From positions 62,001-126,000 of the forward strand of contig NZ_FOJI01000012.1 of assembly GCF_900111235.1 (NCBI RefSeq): a stretch of DNA of 64,000 nt. The letters run 5' to 3'. Below, in pieces: positions 16,964-25,742 of the stretch. Made by a program: the position numbers and the translations under genes. Numbering within the stretch: the stretch's first letter is position 1; each line of letters begins with the position of its first letter. Under the pieces are notes generated by a model. That model was given only the letters and a program-made list of their open reading frames with translations, did not search any database and was not told where the DNA came from. Source of the DNA: [Clostridium] fimetarium. Lineage in GTDB: Bacteria > Bacillota > Clostridia > Lachnospirales > Lachnospiraceae.

Positions 16964-18424
16964 GTGGGAAGAAATAAAGACAAAAAAAATAGATTTATCA
17001 TAGTAGCATCGGTAATTGTACTAGGTGTTATTTTGTTAGTGCTGCTTATATTAGATATTAATAATACAGTGAATAAAACGCTGTCTGCATATAACGATAA
17101 TCAAAATTTACTCGCGAATACACTTCTTAAGACCGCTGTTGTGCAGGCAGAAAATGATAGTAGTGAATTAAAAGATATCATTCAATTTAATGTAGATGAA
17201 AATTTTCCAACATCGTCGAGCTCCTATTGTATTTTCGCGAAAAATGATAATATCATATTCCTAAAAGATGAAAATACTTCATCAACACTAATTGATGAAA
17301 GAATTAGCAACTATTTTGATGGAAATAATGTATCTTCAAAGGATAATCAAAAGTATATTATATCAACAGCTCAGACACAAAACGATGGAGACAATTATAC
17401 GTTTGTAATTTGTACAAGGCAAAACTATCTTTTAAAACAAGTTAAATTTAATGAATTGAGGCTCCATGCGCTTGGATATTTTATTATATATGGAGTTATA
17501 TTATTAATGATTATTATATATTTACTTTATAAATCACGCGCTGATGAAAAAAGAAATAGAACTTTAGGTGAAGCGGCCAAAAACAATAGAATGATTATTG
17601 AAAAACTAGGAAATGATAAAACTAAGAATTATGTAAACCTAGATCGAGATGAAGTAGATTCTTTTTATAGTAGAACTATTGTTGATGAAGTAATCGCATG
17701 TATGAGTGAGGAAGAAAAAAAGAAATGTATTGAAATAGATATCCTTGTTCAAAACTTGAAAATCGAACATTTTATATTGATAACGATTATTCTTGGTAGA
17801 ATTAAGGCAGGTGGTAGTTTGGCATGCTACTGGGAAGAGAATCAGTTTAAAGTGCTATTGTTTAATTCTAATAAAGAAGAAGTAGAAGAATTTATAGATC
17901 GATTTATGAATAAATATCGAACAGATAGTGAAGAAAAAGTAGAAGAACTAAAAATCATAGCAACTAGATTTGGGAGAAAAATAATGGAATATAGTCAATA
18001 CAAATATAATTTTTATCTCAATGCCAGCCATTCTATATATATCAATGGGAATAAGGGCGAAAGACATCCTCATACATGGCAAATATCATTATATGTTGTA
18101 AATAGTAAGGACACATTTATAATGTTTAATGAGGTGGAAAAGTTAATTGAGGATTATCTTGGACAATATCAGGAAAAATATATGAATGAGTGTCCTCCAT
18201 TTGACACAATGAATCCTACTTTGGAAAACATTGCGCATTATTTTATGGAGGAGCTTCAGAAAAATCTTAATCCACTTAATTGGGTTATATTTACGATGGA
18301 GATTAGTGAAACACCCTCAAGATCTTATATAATAAGTAATGTTGAGAATAATATTATAAGTGATGTAGAAAAGAAAAATATTGCGGAAAAGATTCTAGAA
18401 AAAAATCGAATTAAGAATCAGTAG
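16964..18424 (+). CDS. XrtG-locus membrane protein with degenerate GGDEF-like and PTPS-like domains
   Basis: About 486 residues from GTG 16964 with AGAGG upstream. A helix near 11-30, an extracytoplasmic domain of about 130 residues and a second helix near 167-188 give a sensor-like topology. Residues about 225-345 resemble a worn GGDEF/nucleotidyl cyclase fold (RIKAGGSLACYWEENQFKVLLF in place of the GGDEF hairpin). Residues about 345-486 form a second PTPS-like domain: NASHSIYI (His near 356), RHPHTW (His near 367 and 369), PTLENIAHYF and MEISETPSRSY. As in the first gene, the catalytic Cys is missing. Last gene of the operon, 14 nt after the glycosyltransferase. Function unknown; a regulatory or scaffold role is one reading. 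Confidence 0.72.
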   Translation: MGRNKDKKNRFIIVASVIVLGVILLVLLILDINNTVNKTLSAYNDNQNLLANTLLKTAVVQAENDSSELKDIIQFNVDENFPTSSSSYCIFAKNDNIIFLKDENTSSTLIDERISNYFDGNNVSSKDNQKYIISTAQTQNDGDNYTFVICTRQNYLLKQVKFNELRLHALGYFIIYGVILLMIIIYLLYKSRADEKRNRTLGEAAKNNRMIIEKLGNDKTKNYVNLDRDEVDSFYSRTIVDEVIACMSEEEKKKCIEIDILVQNLKIEHFILITIILGRIKAGGSLACYWEENQFKVLLFNSNKEEVEEFIDRFMNKYRTDSEEKVEELKIIATRFGRKIMEYSQYKYNFYLNASHSIYINGNKGERHPHTWQISLYVVNSKDTFIMFNEVEKLIEDYLGQYQEKYMNECPPFDTMNPTLENIAHYFMEELQKNLNPLNWVIFTMEISETPSRSYIISNVENNIISDVEKKNIAEKILEKNRIKNQ

Positions 18425-18500
18425 ACAAAACATGAAAAATAAACTATTGTTGAGCTAAATCACCTAGGCTTGTAAAAGGTGCAAAGAAGTGAGGCGAAAT

Positions 18501-19454
18501 ATGAAAAAAGAAATTTATTTAGCTGGAGGATGCTTTTGGGGAACTGAGAAGTATTTTGAAGATATACAGGGTGTTATAGAAACGCAAGTAGGATATGCAA
18601 ATGGAAATACGAAAAATCCTACATATGAAGAGGTTTGTAACAAGGAAACAGGACATGCAGAAACTGTAAAAGTTATCTATGATGAAGAGAAAATTGGATT
18701 AGCATTCATTTTAAATCTGTATTACGATGTGATAAATCCAATAACGTTCAACCGTCAAGGTGGAGATGTGGGATCGCAGTATAGAACAGGGATATATTAT
18801 GTTGACCCTCAAGATGAAAATACGATTGAAAATTCAATTTTAGAGCTTCAGAAGAAATATAAAGAAAAAATAGCAATTGAAGTGAAGCCTCTATTAAATT
18901 ATTATAAAGCAGAGGAATATCATCAAAAGTATCTAGATAAGAATCCAAACGGATATTGTCATATAGGAAAAGAGAAATTTGATAAATCAAAGCAAGCAGT
19001 TGATTATAGTAAGACGTATACCCCAAAATCCAAAGAAGTATTAGCAAGTAGTTTAACGGAAATGCAATATAATGTAACGCAGAATAGTGCCACAGAGCCA
19101 GCATTTCAAAATGAATATTACGATGTGTTTAAAGAGGGAATCTATGTTGATATCACTACAGGAGAACCGCTTTTTGTTTCTAGTGATAAGTTTGAATCCG
19201 GTTGTGGTTGGCCAAGTTTTGCAAAGCCAATAAATAAAAATGCGATTATAGAAATAAAAGATAAAACTCATGGAATGGTACGTACTGAGGTGCGAAACAA
19301 GGTAGGAGATGCACATCTTGGACATGTATTTTCTGATGGGCCAATTGAATCAGGAGGACTTCGCTATTGTATCAATAGTGCATCTTTAAAGTTTGTTTCA
19401 AAAGAAAAGATGGAGATGGAAGGATACGGATATCTATTATCACTCCTGAATTGA
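18501..19454 (+). CDS. msrAB: Bifunctional peptide methionine sulfoxide reductase MsrA/MsrB
   Basis: A fusion of about 317 residues that reduces both S- and R-methionine sulfoxide in proteins. The MsrA half (1-160) has the catalytic Cys in [12 protein letters not shown] and the [17 protein letters not shown] segment. The MsrB half (about 190-315) has [24 protein letters not shown] and catalytic [11 protein letters not shown]. The zinc CxxC pair of many MsrB enzymes is absent ([13 protein letters not shown]), as in other zinc-free MsrB forms. There is no signal peptide, so it acts in the cytoplasm. ATG 18501 after GTGAGGCG is preferred over GTG 18489. It heads a group of redox genes. Confidence 0.95.
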   Translation: MKKEIYLAGGCFWGTEKYFEDIQGVIETQVGYANGNTKNPTYEEVCNKETGHAETVKVIYDEEKIGLAFILNLYYDVINPITFNRQGGDVGSQYRTGIYYVDPQDENTIENSILELQKKYKEKIAIEVKPLLNYYKAEEYHQKYLDKNPNGYCHIGKEKFDKSKQAVDYSKTYTPKSKEVLASSLTEMQYNVTQNSATEPAFQNEYYDVFKEGIYVDITTGEPLFVSSDKFESGCGWPSFAKPINKNAIIEIKDKTHGMVRTEVRNKVGDAHLGHVFSDGPIESGGLRYCINSASLKFVSKEKMEMEGYGYLLSLLN

Positions 19455-19573
19455 TTGTACAGAAGGAAAAATATGAAAGATTAGTTGGAATAAAAAAAAT
19501 TTAGATGTATAATGAAAGCTAGACATTTATGATAGAAAAAGAATTTATAAAACATATGAAATGGAGAAAAAAC

Positions 19574-19789
19574 ATGGGAAAATTTAATGGTGTTGAAAAA
19601 TTAGGATTAAGAAATAAGGAAACAGGGAAATTGATTGCGGTTTATCCTAATAAGGCAGAGGGAACAGACGAAGAGATTAGCAAAACTGTGAAAGATTGGT
19701 ATTACAAAAAGAATTGCTCTGCAGAAGATGAATTATTAAGTGCATATGTAGATTTACTAACAGAACATGAACTTAAAGAACATCAATAG
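19574..19789 (+). CDS. Small conserved-looking protein upstream of a CDGSH protein
   Basis: A 71-residue hydrophilic protein beginning MGKFNGVEKLGLRNKETGKLIAVYPNK and ending in an acidic helix (AEDELLSAYVDLLTEHELKEHQ). GGAG lies 7 nt before ATG 19574, so the longer in-frame start at 19529 is not needed. It is followed 15 nt later by the iron-sulfur protein gene, suggesting one transcript. I do not recognise a family. It has a single Cys and no membrane segment. Confidence 0.6.
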   Translation: MGKFNGVEKLGLRNKETGKLIAVYPNKAEGTDEEISKTVKDWYYKKNCSAEDELLSAYVDLLTEHELKEHQ

Positions 19790-19804
19790 AGAGGCCATAA
19801 CTCA

Positions 19805-20494
19805 ATGTCAAAAGATAAAACAGATTGCAAAATTAAAATCATAGAGAATGGACCATATATTGTAACCGGAAATATTCCGCTACAAGAGAAAATAATAGTC
19901 AAAAAAGGGAAAGGCTATGAATACAAAGATGGACAAGAGTTACCACAAGCAGAAGAATATCATCTATGTCGCTGTGGCAAGTCTAAAAATCCTCCTTTTT
20001 GTGATGGCACACATTCTACAATTAATTTTAAGGGTACTGAAACAGCTTCAAGAGACAAGTATGAAGACAGAGCGGATATATTTGAGGGGCCTGGTATAGA
20101 TCTCTTAGATGATGGCAGATGTGCTTTCGCACGTTTCTGTCATAGCGACAAAGGTAATACTTGGAAATTAGTAGAAAACTCTGATAGGCCTGAATATAGG
20201 GAAAAAGCGATACAGACTGCATGTGATTGCCCAACAGGTAGGTTGACCGCGATTGACAAAGAAACTGGAGAAGCAATTGAACCATTTTATGAACCTTGCA
20301 TTGATATTATTCAAGATCCAGAAGAAGGTGTTAGCGCTGGAATATTTGTAAAAGGTAATATTCCTATTGAGGCTGCTGATGGAGAGCTATATGAGATAAG
20401 AAACCGTGTTGCATTGTGTCGTTGTGGTAAATCATATGACAAGCCTTTTTGTGATGCTACACATGTATTAATAGGATTTTTAGACGAATTATAA
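19805..20494 (+). CDS. Double CDGSH-type iron-sulfur protein
   Basis: A 229-residue protein with two CDGSH-like [2Fe-2S] motifs: CRCGKSKNPPFCDGTH near residues 56-71 and CRCGKSYDKPFCDATH near 204-219. The second has Ala in place of the usual Gly or Ser after Cys-Asp. Between them lie an ARFC motif and CDCPTGRLTAID, the pattern of divergent single-cluster ferredoxin-like domains. Up to three clusters could therefore be bound. It is cytoplasmic with no signal peptide. The gene follows a small protein gene by 15 nt and ends at a strong terminator. Nearby msrAB, pirin and nitroreductase genes suggest redox homeostasis, but no specific reaction is known. Confidence 0.88.
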   Translation: MSKDKTDCKIKIIENGPYIVTGNIPLQEKIIVKKGKGYEYKDGQELPQAEEYHLCRCGKSKNPPFCDGTHSTINFKGTETASRDKYEDRADIFEGPGIDLLDDGRCAFARFCHSDKGNTWKLVENSDRPEYREKAIQTACDCPTGRLTAIDKETGEAIEPFYEPCIDIIQDPEEGVSAGIFVKGNIPIEAADGELYEIRNRVALCRCGKSYDKPFCDATHVLIGFLDEL

Positions 20495-20507
20495 TAATAG
20501 AATATCT

Positions 20508-20550
20508 AAAGTTTCCATATTTGTATTTCAGGATGGAAACTTTATTTTTT
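20508..20550 (+). terminator. Intrinsic terminator after the CDGSH gene
   Basis: A perfect 11-bp stem, 20508-20518 with 20533-20543, followed by ATTTTTT. Confidence 0.85.
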
Positions 20551-20582
20551 AGAAATACTAGAAATGAAAGGAGTTCTTAAAA

Positions 20583-21425
20583 ATGAGTAAAATTAGAACG
20601 GTAAAAAAAATCACAAAAGGAATACACGCAGTTGATGGCGCGGGCGTAAATCTCGTTCGTGTGGTTGGATATAATGATACAAAGGATTATGATCCATTTC
20701 TAATGTTAGATGCTTTTGACTCCACAAATCCAGACGATTATACAAAAGGGTTTCCATGGCACCCTCACAGAGGAATTGAAACAATAACATACCTAATACA
20801 TGGAGATATAGAGCACAGTGATAGTCTTGGTAACAAAGGAAGCATAAAAGATGGCGATTGCCAGTGGATGACAGCAGGATCGGGGATTATTCACCAGGAA
20901 ATGCCAAAACCCACTGAAAGAATGTTGGGCGCACAGATTTGGCTTAATTTACCCTCAAAAGATAAGATGACAGCCCCTAAATATGGCGATATTAAGCGAG
21001 AAAATATTCCGGTGATTGATGAAGGAGGAACTATCGTTCATGTAATTGCAGGAAATTATATGGGAAATCAGGGTGCGTTTGAAGGGAACTATGTGAAAGC
21101 GACATATTTAGATGTTGAATTAGCAGCAGGCAAAGAATGGCACTTTGATACACAAGAAGATGCGACACTATTTATATATATTGTTCAAGGCGAAGGAAGA
21201 TTCGACCAGGATAGCGAGGAAACAATATCAGAAAAACAGGCGGTATTATTTAATGCTGGGCTTAGCTTCTGGGTTAAAGCAACGGATAGTGACATGAGAT
21301 TCTTACTTTTAACAGCGAAACCGCTCAAGGAACCGATAGCATGGGGAGGTCCAATTGTTATGAATACCAAAGAAGAATTGAATTTAGCGTTTAAAGAACT
21401 TGATGATAATACATTTATAAAATAG
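20583..21425 (+). CDS. Pirin family protein
   Basis: A 280-residue bicupin of the pirin family. The metal site is visible in FPWHPHRGIETITYLIHG (two His), GIIHQEMP (His and Glu) and the SDSLGNKG segment. The C-terminal cupin includes the GAGL-like NAGLSFWVKA and PLKEPIAWGGPIVMNT. Bacterial pirins are iron-dependent proteins, and some degrade quercetin. A physiological role here is not established. AAAGGAG lies about 9 nt before the ATG. The nitroreductase-like gene follows 30 nt later without a terminator, so the two are probably co-transcribed. Confidence 0.92.
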   Translation: MSKIRTVKKITKGIHAVDGAGVNLVRVVGYNDTKDYDPFLMLDAFDSTNPDDYTKGFPWHPHRGIETITYLIHGDIEHSDSLGNKGSIKDGDCQWMTAGSGIIHQEMPKPTERMLGAQIWLNLPSKDKMTAPKYGDIKRENIPVIDEGGTIVHVIAGNYMGNQGAFEGNYVKATYLDVELAAGKEWHFDTQEDATLFIYIVQGEGRFDQDSEETISEKQAVLFNAGLSFWVKATDSDMRFLLLTAKPLKEPIAWGGPIVMNTKEELNLAFKELDDNTFIK

Positions 21426-21455
21426 AAATATATTATATCAATTGGAGGAAATAAT

Positions 21456-22055
21456 ATGAAGAAGGACTTTAATACTGCGGTAGCAGAAAGACGAACATTT
21501 TATGGGATTGGTAAAGAAGCAGTTACGACGGATGAGGTGATTCAAGAAATTATTGCACATGCAGTTAAGCATACGCCATCCGCTTTTAATTCTCAAAGTG
21601 TAAGGGTAGTTTTATTATTGGGAAAACATCATGATAAACTTTGGAATATAACAAAAGAAGCTTTAAGGAAAGTAGTCACTGCAGATCAATTTGCGTCTGC
21701 TGAGGATAAAATAGATTCGTTTCGTAATGGACATGGAACAATATTGTTTTTCGAAGATATTAGTATAATTGAATCTTTGCAAGAAAAATTCACTCTTTAT
21801 AAAGATAATTTTCCGATTTGGGCTCAGCAATCAAGTGGAATGCACCAATATGTCATTTGGACGGCCTTGGAAATGGAAGGATATGGTGCTTCATTACAAC
21901 ATTATAGTGAATTGATTGAAGCTCAGGTCAAAGAAGAATGGGATATTCCAAGCAACTGGAAGCTCATAGCACAAATGCCATTTGGAAAGCCAACTGCGCA
22001 GCCAGATGAAAAGCAATATCTACCATTAGAAAATCGTATTAAGGTATTTAAGTAA
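21456..22055 (+). CDS. Nitroreductase family protein
   Basis: A 199-residue FMN-dependent oxidoreductase-like protein. The N-terminal AVAERRTFYGIGKEAVTTDEV and TPSAFNSQSVRVVLLLGKHHDKLW match the phosphate- and flavin-binding start of small nitroreductases, and GASLQHYS with IPSNWKLIAQMPFGKP match the C-terminal part. It looks closest to the HBN1/YdgI-like branch, which uses NAD(P)H to reduce diverse electrophiles. TTGGAGG lies 11 nt upstream. It forms a unit with the pirin gene and ends at a terminator. Confidence 0.87.
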   Translation: MKKDFNTAVAERRTFYGIGKEAVTTDEVIQEIIAHAVKHTPSAFNSQSVRVVLLLGKHHDKLWNITKEALRKVVTADQFASAEDKIDSFRNGHGTILFFEDISIIESLQEKFTLYKDNFPIWAQQSSGMHQYVIWTALEMEGYGASLQHYSELIEAQVKEEWDIPSNWKLIAQMPFGKPTAQPDEKQYLPLENRIKVFK

Positions 22056-22057
22056 GA

Positions 22058-22101
22058 AAAAAAGCTGTATGATTTTTCATATAAAATCATGCAGCTTTTT
22101 T
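22058..22101. terminator. Bidirectional terminator after the nitroreductase gene
   Basis: Stem of about 17 bp, around 22059-22076 pairing with 22083-22100, with an A-run before and a T-run after. It serves the plus-strand pirin unit and can also stop transcripts of the minus-strand c-di-GMP protein gene. Confidence 0.8.
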
Positions 22102-22108
22102 ATGTAAT

Positions 22109-22186
22109 TAGATAATATAGGCAGATAATACAAGTAGATAATATAATTAGATAATATAGGCAGATAATGCAAGTAGATTATACAGC
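22109..22186. repeat. Six tandem copies of a 13-bp repeat
   Basis: Units follow the pattern TAGATAATATAGG / CAGATAATACAAG with small changes, six times in a row without gaps. At a higher level the array is two 39-bp copies (22108-22146 and 22147-22185). It lies between two convergent genes and encodes nothing. Confidence 0.85.
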
Positions 22187-22199
22187 TTGATATCCAGCT

Positions 22200-24758
22200 T
22201 TAGTGTCCATAAGTTTTTTTATGTTCTTCAATCATACATTCAAGTTCCGTTACAGGAAGTGGTTTAGAAAATAAATAACCTTGGATTTTATCACAATTAT
22301 TTTTCTTTAAATATTGAAGCTGTTCCTCGGTCTCAACACCTTCTGCTACTATCGTTAAATTCATTTTGTGTCCAAGGTCAATAATGGCATCGGTAACATC
22401 TGTATTAGATTTAGGGTTGGAAATATCATCTATAAACAATTTGTCTATTTTTAAGGTCGTTATAGGTATATTTCTTAAATAGGAGAGGGATGAGTAACCA
22501 GTCCCAAAATCATCTAAAGCAATTTTAATGCCGATACGTCGAAGAACTTTAATCTTTTCTACAACTAATTCAGGAGATCCCATGATAACTGATTCTGTAA
22601 TCTCAAGTTCTAATAGTTCAGGAGATAATCTTGAGTCAATCAATACTTGCTTTACGATATCTACAAAGTTATCTTGAAGCAGTTGAATTACAGAAATATT
22701 TACGGATATTTTAAATTTAGCATTTTTTCTATTATTTAAATCTTTTATATAATGACAAGCAGATCTTAAAATCCATTCTCCTAATATCTTGATAAAGCCG
22801 GTTTCTTCTGCAATAGATATAAATTTTAAAGGGGGTAACATACCGAGTTCAGGACTATACCACCTTATTAAAGCTTCAAAACCGTCAATAGCATTTGTAG
22901 TTGTGATAATTTGCGGTTGGTAATAGATTTGAAATTCGTTATGGGATAAACCCTTCTTAAAATTGTTTTCAATATTGACTCTATCAAGTAACATATCTTT
23001 TAAAATGTTGTTAAAGAAGAAAAATCCATTTTTTCCATTATTCTTAACTTTATACATAGCCATATCCGCATTACGAAGCAGAGTATCTACATTCGACCCA
23101 TTATCAGGACATAAGGCAATGCCAATACTCACAGTAACGGTGAGATGATTCGCCAAAATATCAAACGGTTTAATAAAATATTTGCTTATTTTATTTGCAA
23201 AATTTTGTGCAATTGCTTTGCTTTTTATATTACTAGAGAAGAATACAAATTCGTCACCGCCTAAACGTATAAGAGAATTGCTTTTAGAGGAAAGATTTAA
23301 AAGCCTAAGGCTGATCGCCTTTAATAGTTCATCACCCAAATTATGTCCTAAAGCATCGTTTACAAATTTGAAATTATCTAGATCAATAAAAAATAAAGCA
23401 CCGATACATGAGCTTAAAGTCAGTTTTTGTTCAACTACTTCATAAAGATACAATCTATTATAAAGGCCGGTTAAAGTATCGTGATAGGCAAGATGGTGAA
23501 GTTCACTGCTGTATTCTACTAATTGGGTTTGTGCTTCTGTAACATCCTCATATTGTGCGCGAAGTTCTTCTTCTGTTGCAGTTAACTCTTCGTATAATTG
23601 GGTTAATTCTTCATTATTTGCTGAAATACGGAGTTGCATAAGTCTTATCTTTCTAATATAGAATAGTAATATTATAGTAAATGAAATAAGTAGTAAAAAA
23701 ATAAATAGTACTACATATACTAATTTACGATATGTTTCTATAAAAGAAAATGGTTTGTTGATTATTTGGCTATCCTTAGGTAGTAGAGATTTGGATATAT
23801 TATATTTTTTCATTATATTGTAATCAAAAGTATATTTATTTGTTTTTCTATCTATAATCGGAATGGAAGAAGCTTGTTCACCAAGTAGAATCCTTTTAGT
23901 TAATAAACCGGCTTCTTCGCCCTGAATTTTTCCTATAATGAGATTACCACCGAATATTCCATGATTTAATCCAAAATCATATAGATGATATATAGGGACA
24001 GGGGATGAATTGCTTAAATTTTCACAGAACGCGTGATGATCAATATTATTTCCATATATATCTACAAAATAGGAGGTTACAAGAACCATACTGTTTTTAT
24101 CCACTCTTGATATAAAATCAATAATACCACTTTTACTTAGATTATTTAATGGTTGTACATTAAATGTATTGCTAATATTTTTCGCAGTGTCAATGCAGAG
24201 TTGCCCAGTTGATATTCCACTTTCCGTATTGTCATATATTATATAAATGTTTTTTAAGGCAGGATTAATAGCTAAGGCCGCATTAATAGTACTTTCGGGA
24301 TCTAATTCTTCTAATACACCAGTAAAGTTAACTTGATCCTTTGATATATCGGCTAGCCCATTCGAATTAACACCACAAAATACTATGGGCGCATCAGAAA
24401 ATAGTTCACCACGATATTTTAATGCAAAGTTTAAAGCGGCATCGTCAGTACACATTATAACATCCATTTTAGTATTCGAATATTTTGATTTCATATTATT
24501 ATAGGCGTTAGCTATGTTGACTTCTGTAGGATATCGCTTCCAGTCTAAATATTCTATAGAAACATCATAATTGATATCTAGGGATGAAAGAGAAGACATG
24601 ATTCCTGAGGATTGATCATCAGTCCATTGAAATCCCTGGTGGTAAGAATTTATGATAAGTACATTTTTTGCTAGCGTGGTTGCAGCTTTTACAGGAAAGT
24701 TTGAACTAGAAATAAAGATTAAAATAATCATAAATAGTATCGTTATTTTTTTAGCCAT
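22200..24758 (-). CDS. Membrane c-di-GMP signalling protein: substrate-binding sensor, GGDEF and EAL
   Basis: An 852-residue protein. A signal sequence (about 1-25) precedes an extracytoplasmic domain like ABC-type substrate-binding proteins (about 30-330: NVLIINSYHQGFQWTDDQ, CTDDAALNFA, FCGVNSNG). Then come a helix near 345-370, a coiled coil (EELTQLYEELTATEEELRAQYED), GGDEF (RLGGDEF near 497-503) and EAL (GFEALIRW near 626). EAL catalytic positions look intact: NISVIQL, ELEITES, DDFGTGYSS, KIDKLFI, AEGVETEEQ and QGYLFSKP. No RxxD inhibitory site precedes GGDEF. It could both make and break c-di-GMP in response to a small ligand. It stands alone on the minus strand. Confidence 0.92.
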   Translation of the reverse strand: MAKKITILFMIILIFISSSNFPVKAATTLAKNVLIINSYHQGFQWTDDQSSGIMSSLSSLDINYDVSIEYLDWKRYPTEVNIANAYNNMKSKYSNTKMDVIMCTDDAALNFALKYRGELFSDAPIVFCGVNSNGLADISKDQVNFTGVLEELDPESTINAALAINPALKNIYIIYDNTESGISTGQLCIDTAKNISNTFNVQPLNNLSKSGIIDFISRVDKNSMVLVTSYFVDIYGNNIDHHAFCENLSNSSPVPIYHLYDFGLNHGIFGGNLIIGKIQGEEAGLLTKRILLGEQASSIPIIDRKTNKYTFDYNIMKKYNISKSLLPKDSQIINKPFSFIETYRKLVYVVLFIFLLLISFTIILLFYIRKIRLMQLRISANNEELTQLYEELTATEEELRAQYEDVTEAQTQLVEYSSELHHLAYHDTLTGLYNRLYLYEVVEQKLTLSSCIGALFFIDLDNFKFVNDALGHNLGDELLKAISLRLLNLSSKSNSLIRLGGDEFVFFSSNIKSKAIAQNFANKISKYFIKPFDILANHLTVTVSIGIALCPDNGSNVDTLLRNADMAMYKVKNNGKNGFFFFNNILKDMLLDRVNIENNFKKGLSHNEFQIYYQPQIITTTNAIDGFEALIRWYSPELGMLPPLKFISIAEETGFIKILGEWILRSACHYIKDLNNRKNAKFKISVNISVIQLLQDNFVDIVKQVLIDSRLSPELLELEITESVIMGSPELVVEKIKVLRRIGIKIALDDFGTGYSSLSYLRNIPITTLKIDKLFIDDISNPKSNTDVTDAIIDLGHKMNLTIVAEGVETEEQLQYLKKNNCDKIQGYLFSKPLPVTELECMIEEHKKTYGH

Positions 24759-25057
24759 AGAGCCCCTCTTTAATGGTTTTTTTGAGTTACTTTTATCTAC
24801 AAATTATAACATAATTACCCATAAAAATACACTATATTTAATAGTGGAATTTATTTGTATTTTATGTTATTGGTATGATGTTTTGTGCAGTCGCAAAGCT
24901 TAGCAATATTATAAAAATTAATGAAAAGATAGGTATTTAATATTAATAAATATTCGTCAATTGCGTATATATATAAAGTATAAAAACTTTCTATCATTCA
25001 TACTTAAAGATCCGCAGAACGGTAATAAATATAATGCATAAATGGGAGGTTCGTTTT

Positions 25058-25633
25058 ATGGAATTCGTAAATATTGATTTTCAATATTCAAAAGAGGTTA
25101 CGGTAATTAATGAGGAACAGTTTAATGCACACATGAGATTGTATGAAGGTTATATTAACAAGATGAACGAGATTGATAAGTTACTTATGGAAGATACAGA
25201 TTTAGTGCAAGCAAATTCTACATATAGTAAATACAGGGGAATTAAAAGAGGAGAGACGTTTGCATTAAATGGAGTTATTCTTCATGAGCTTTATTTCCAA
25301 AACATTGGTGGTCCAGAAAGTAATCCAGATGAGACAGTAAAAAAATATTTGAGCCGGGACTTTGGAAGCTTTGAACAATGGGAAAAAGAATTTGTGGCTA
25401 CTGCAAAGGCAAGTAGAGGCTGGGTTGTTTTAGCATATGATGTTCGTTCTAAAAGATTTAGAAATATTAGCTTAGATGCGCATGACGTAGGAAATATTGC
25501 CTTTTCAACGCCTATACTAGTATTAGATATGTACGAACACGCCTATTTCCTTCAATATGCAGATAAAAAAGTAGATTATATCAATAATTTCATGAAAAAT
25601 ATTGATTGGAATATTATAAGCGACAGGATGTAA
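25058..25633 (+). CDS. Iron/manganese superoxide dismutase family protein
   Basis: A 191-residue cytoplasmic protein of the Fe/Mn superoxide dismutase fold. Probable metal ligands are His in EEQFNAHMRLYEGY, His in NGVILHELYFQN, and Asp and His in LVLDMYEHAYF. Near the third ligand the usual DVWEHAY reads DMYEHAY. The overall sequence is divergent from typical SodA, for example ASRGWVVLAYDVRSKRF. GGGAGG lies 8 nt before ATG 25058, favouring this over the in-frame ATG at 25034. Dismutation of superoxide is likely, but divergence leaves some doubt. It is a single gene, about 110 nt upstream of the SPL-like gene. Confidence 0.85.
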   Translation: MEFVNIDFQYSKEVTVINEEQFNAHMRLYEGYINKMNEIDKLLMEDTDLVQANSTYSKYRGIKRGETFALNGVILHELYFQNIGGPESNPDETVKKYLSRDFGSFEQWEKEFVATAKASRGWVVLAYDVRSKRFRNISLDAHDVGNIAFSTPILVLDMYEHAYFLQYADKKVDYINNFMKNIDWNIISDRM

Positions 25634-25742
25634 ATTTCGTTTGTTGAATGGTTACAAATCTTTTTGACAATAATTACATTAGTAGTAAATAACTACTGTG
25701 ATTATTGTTAAAATAGAGGATCTAAAGAAAGGGATTGTAGAA

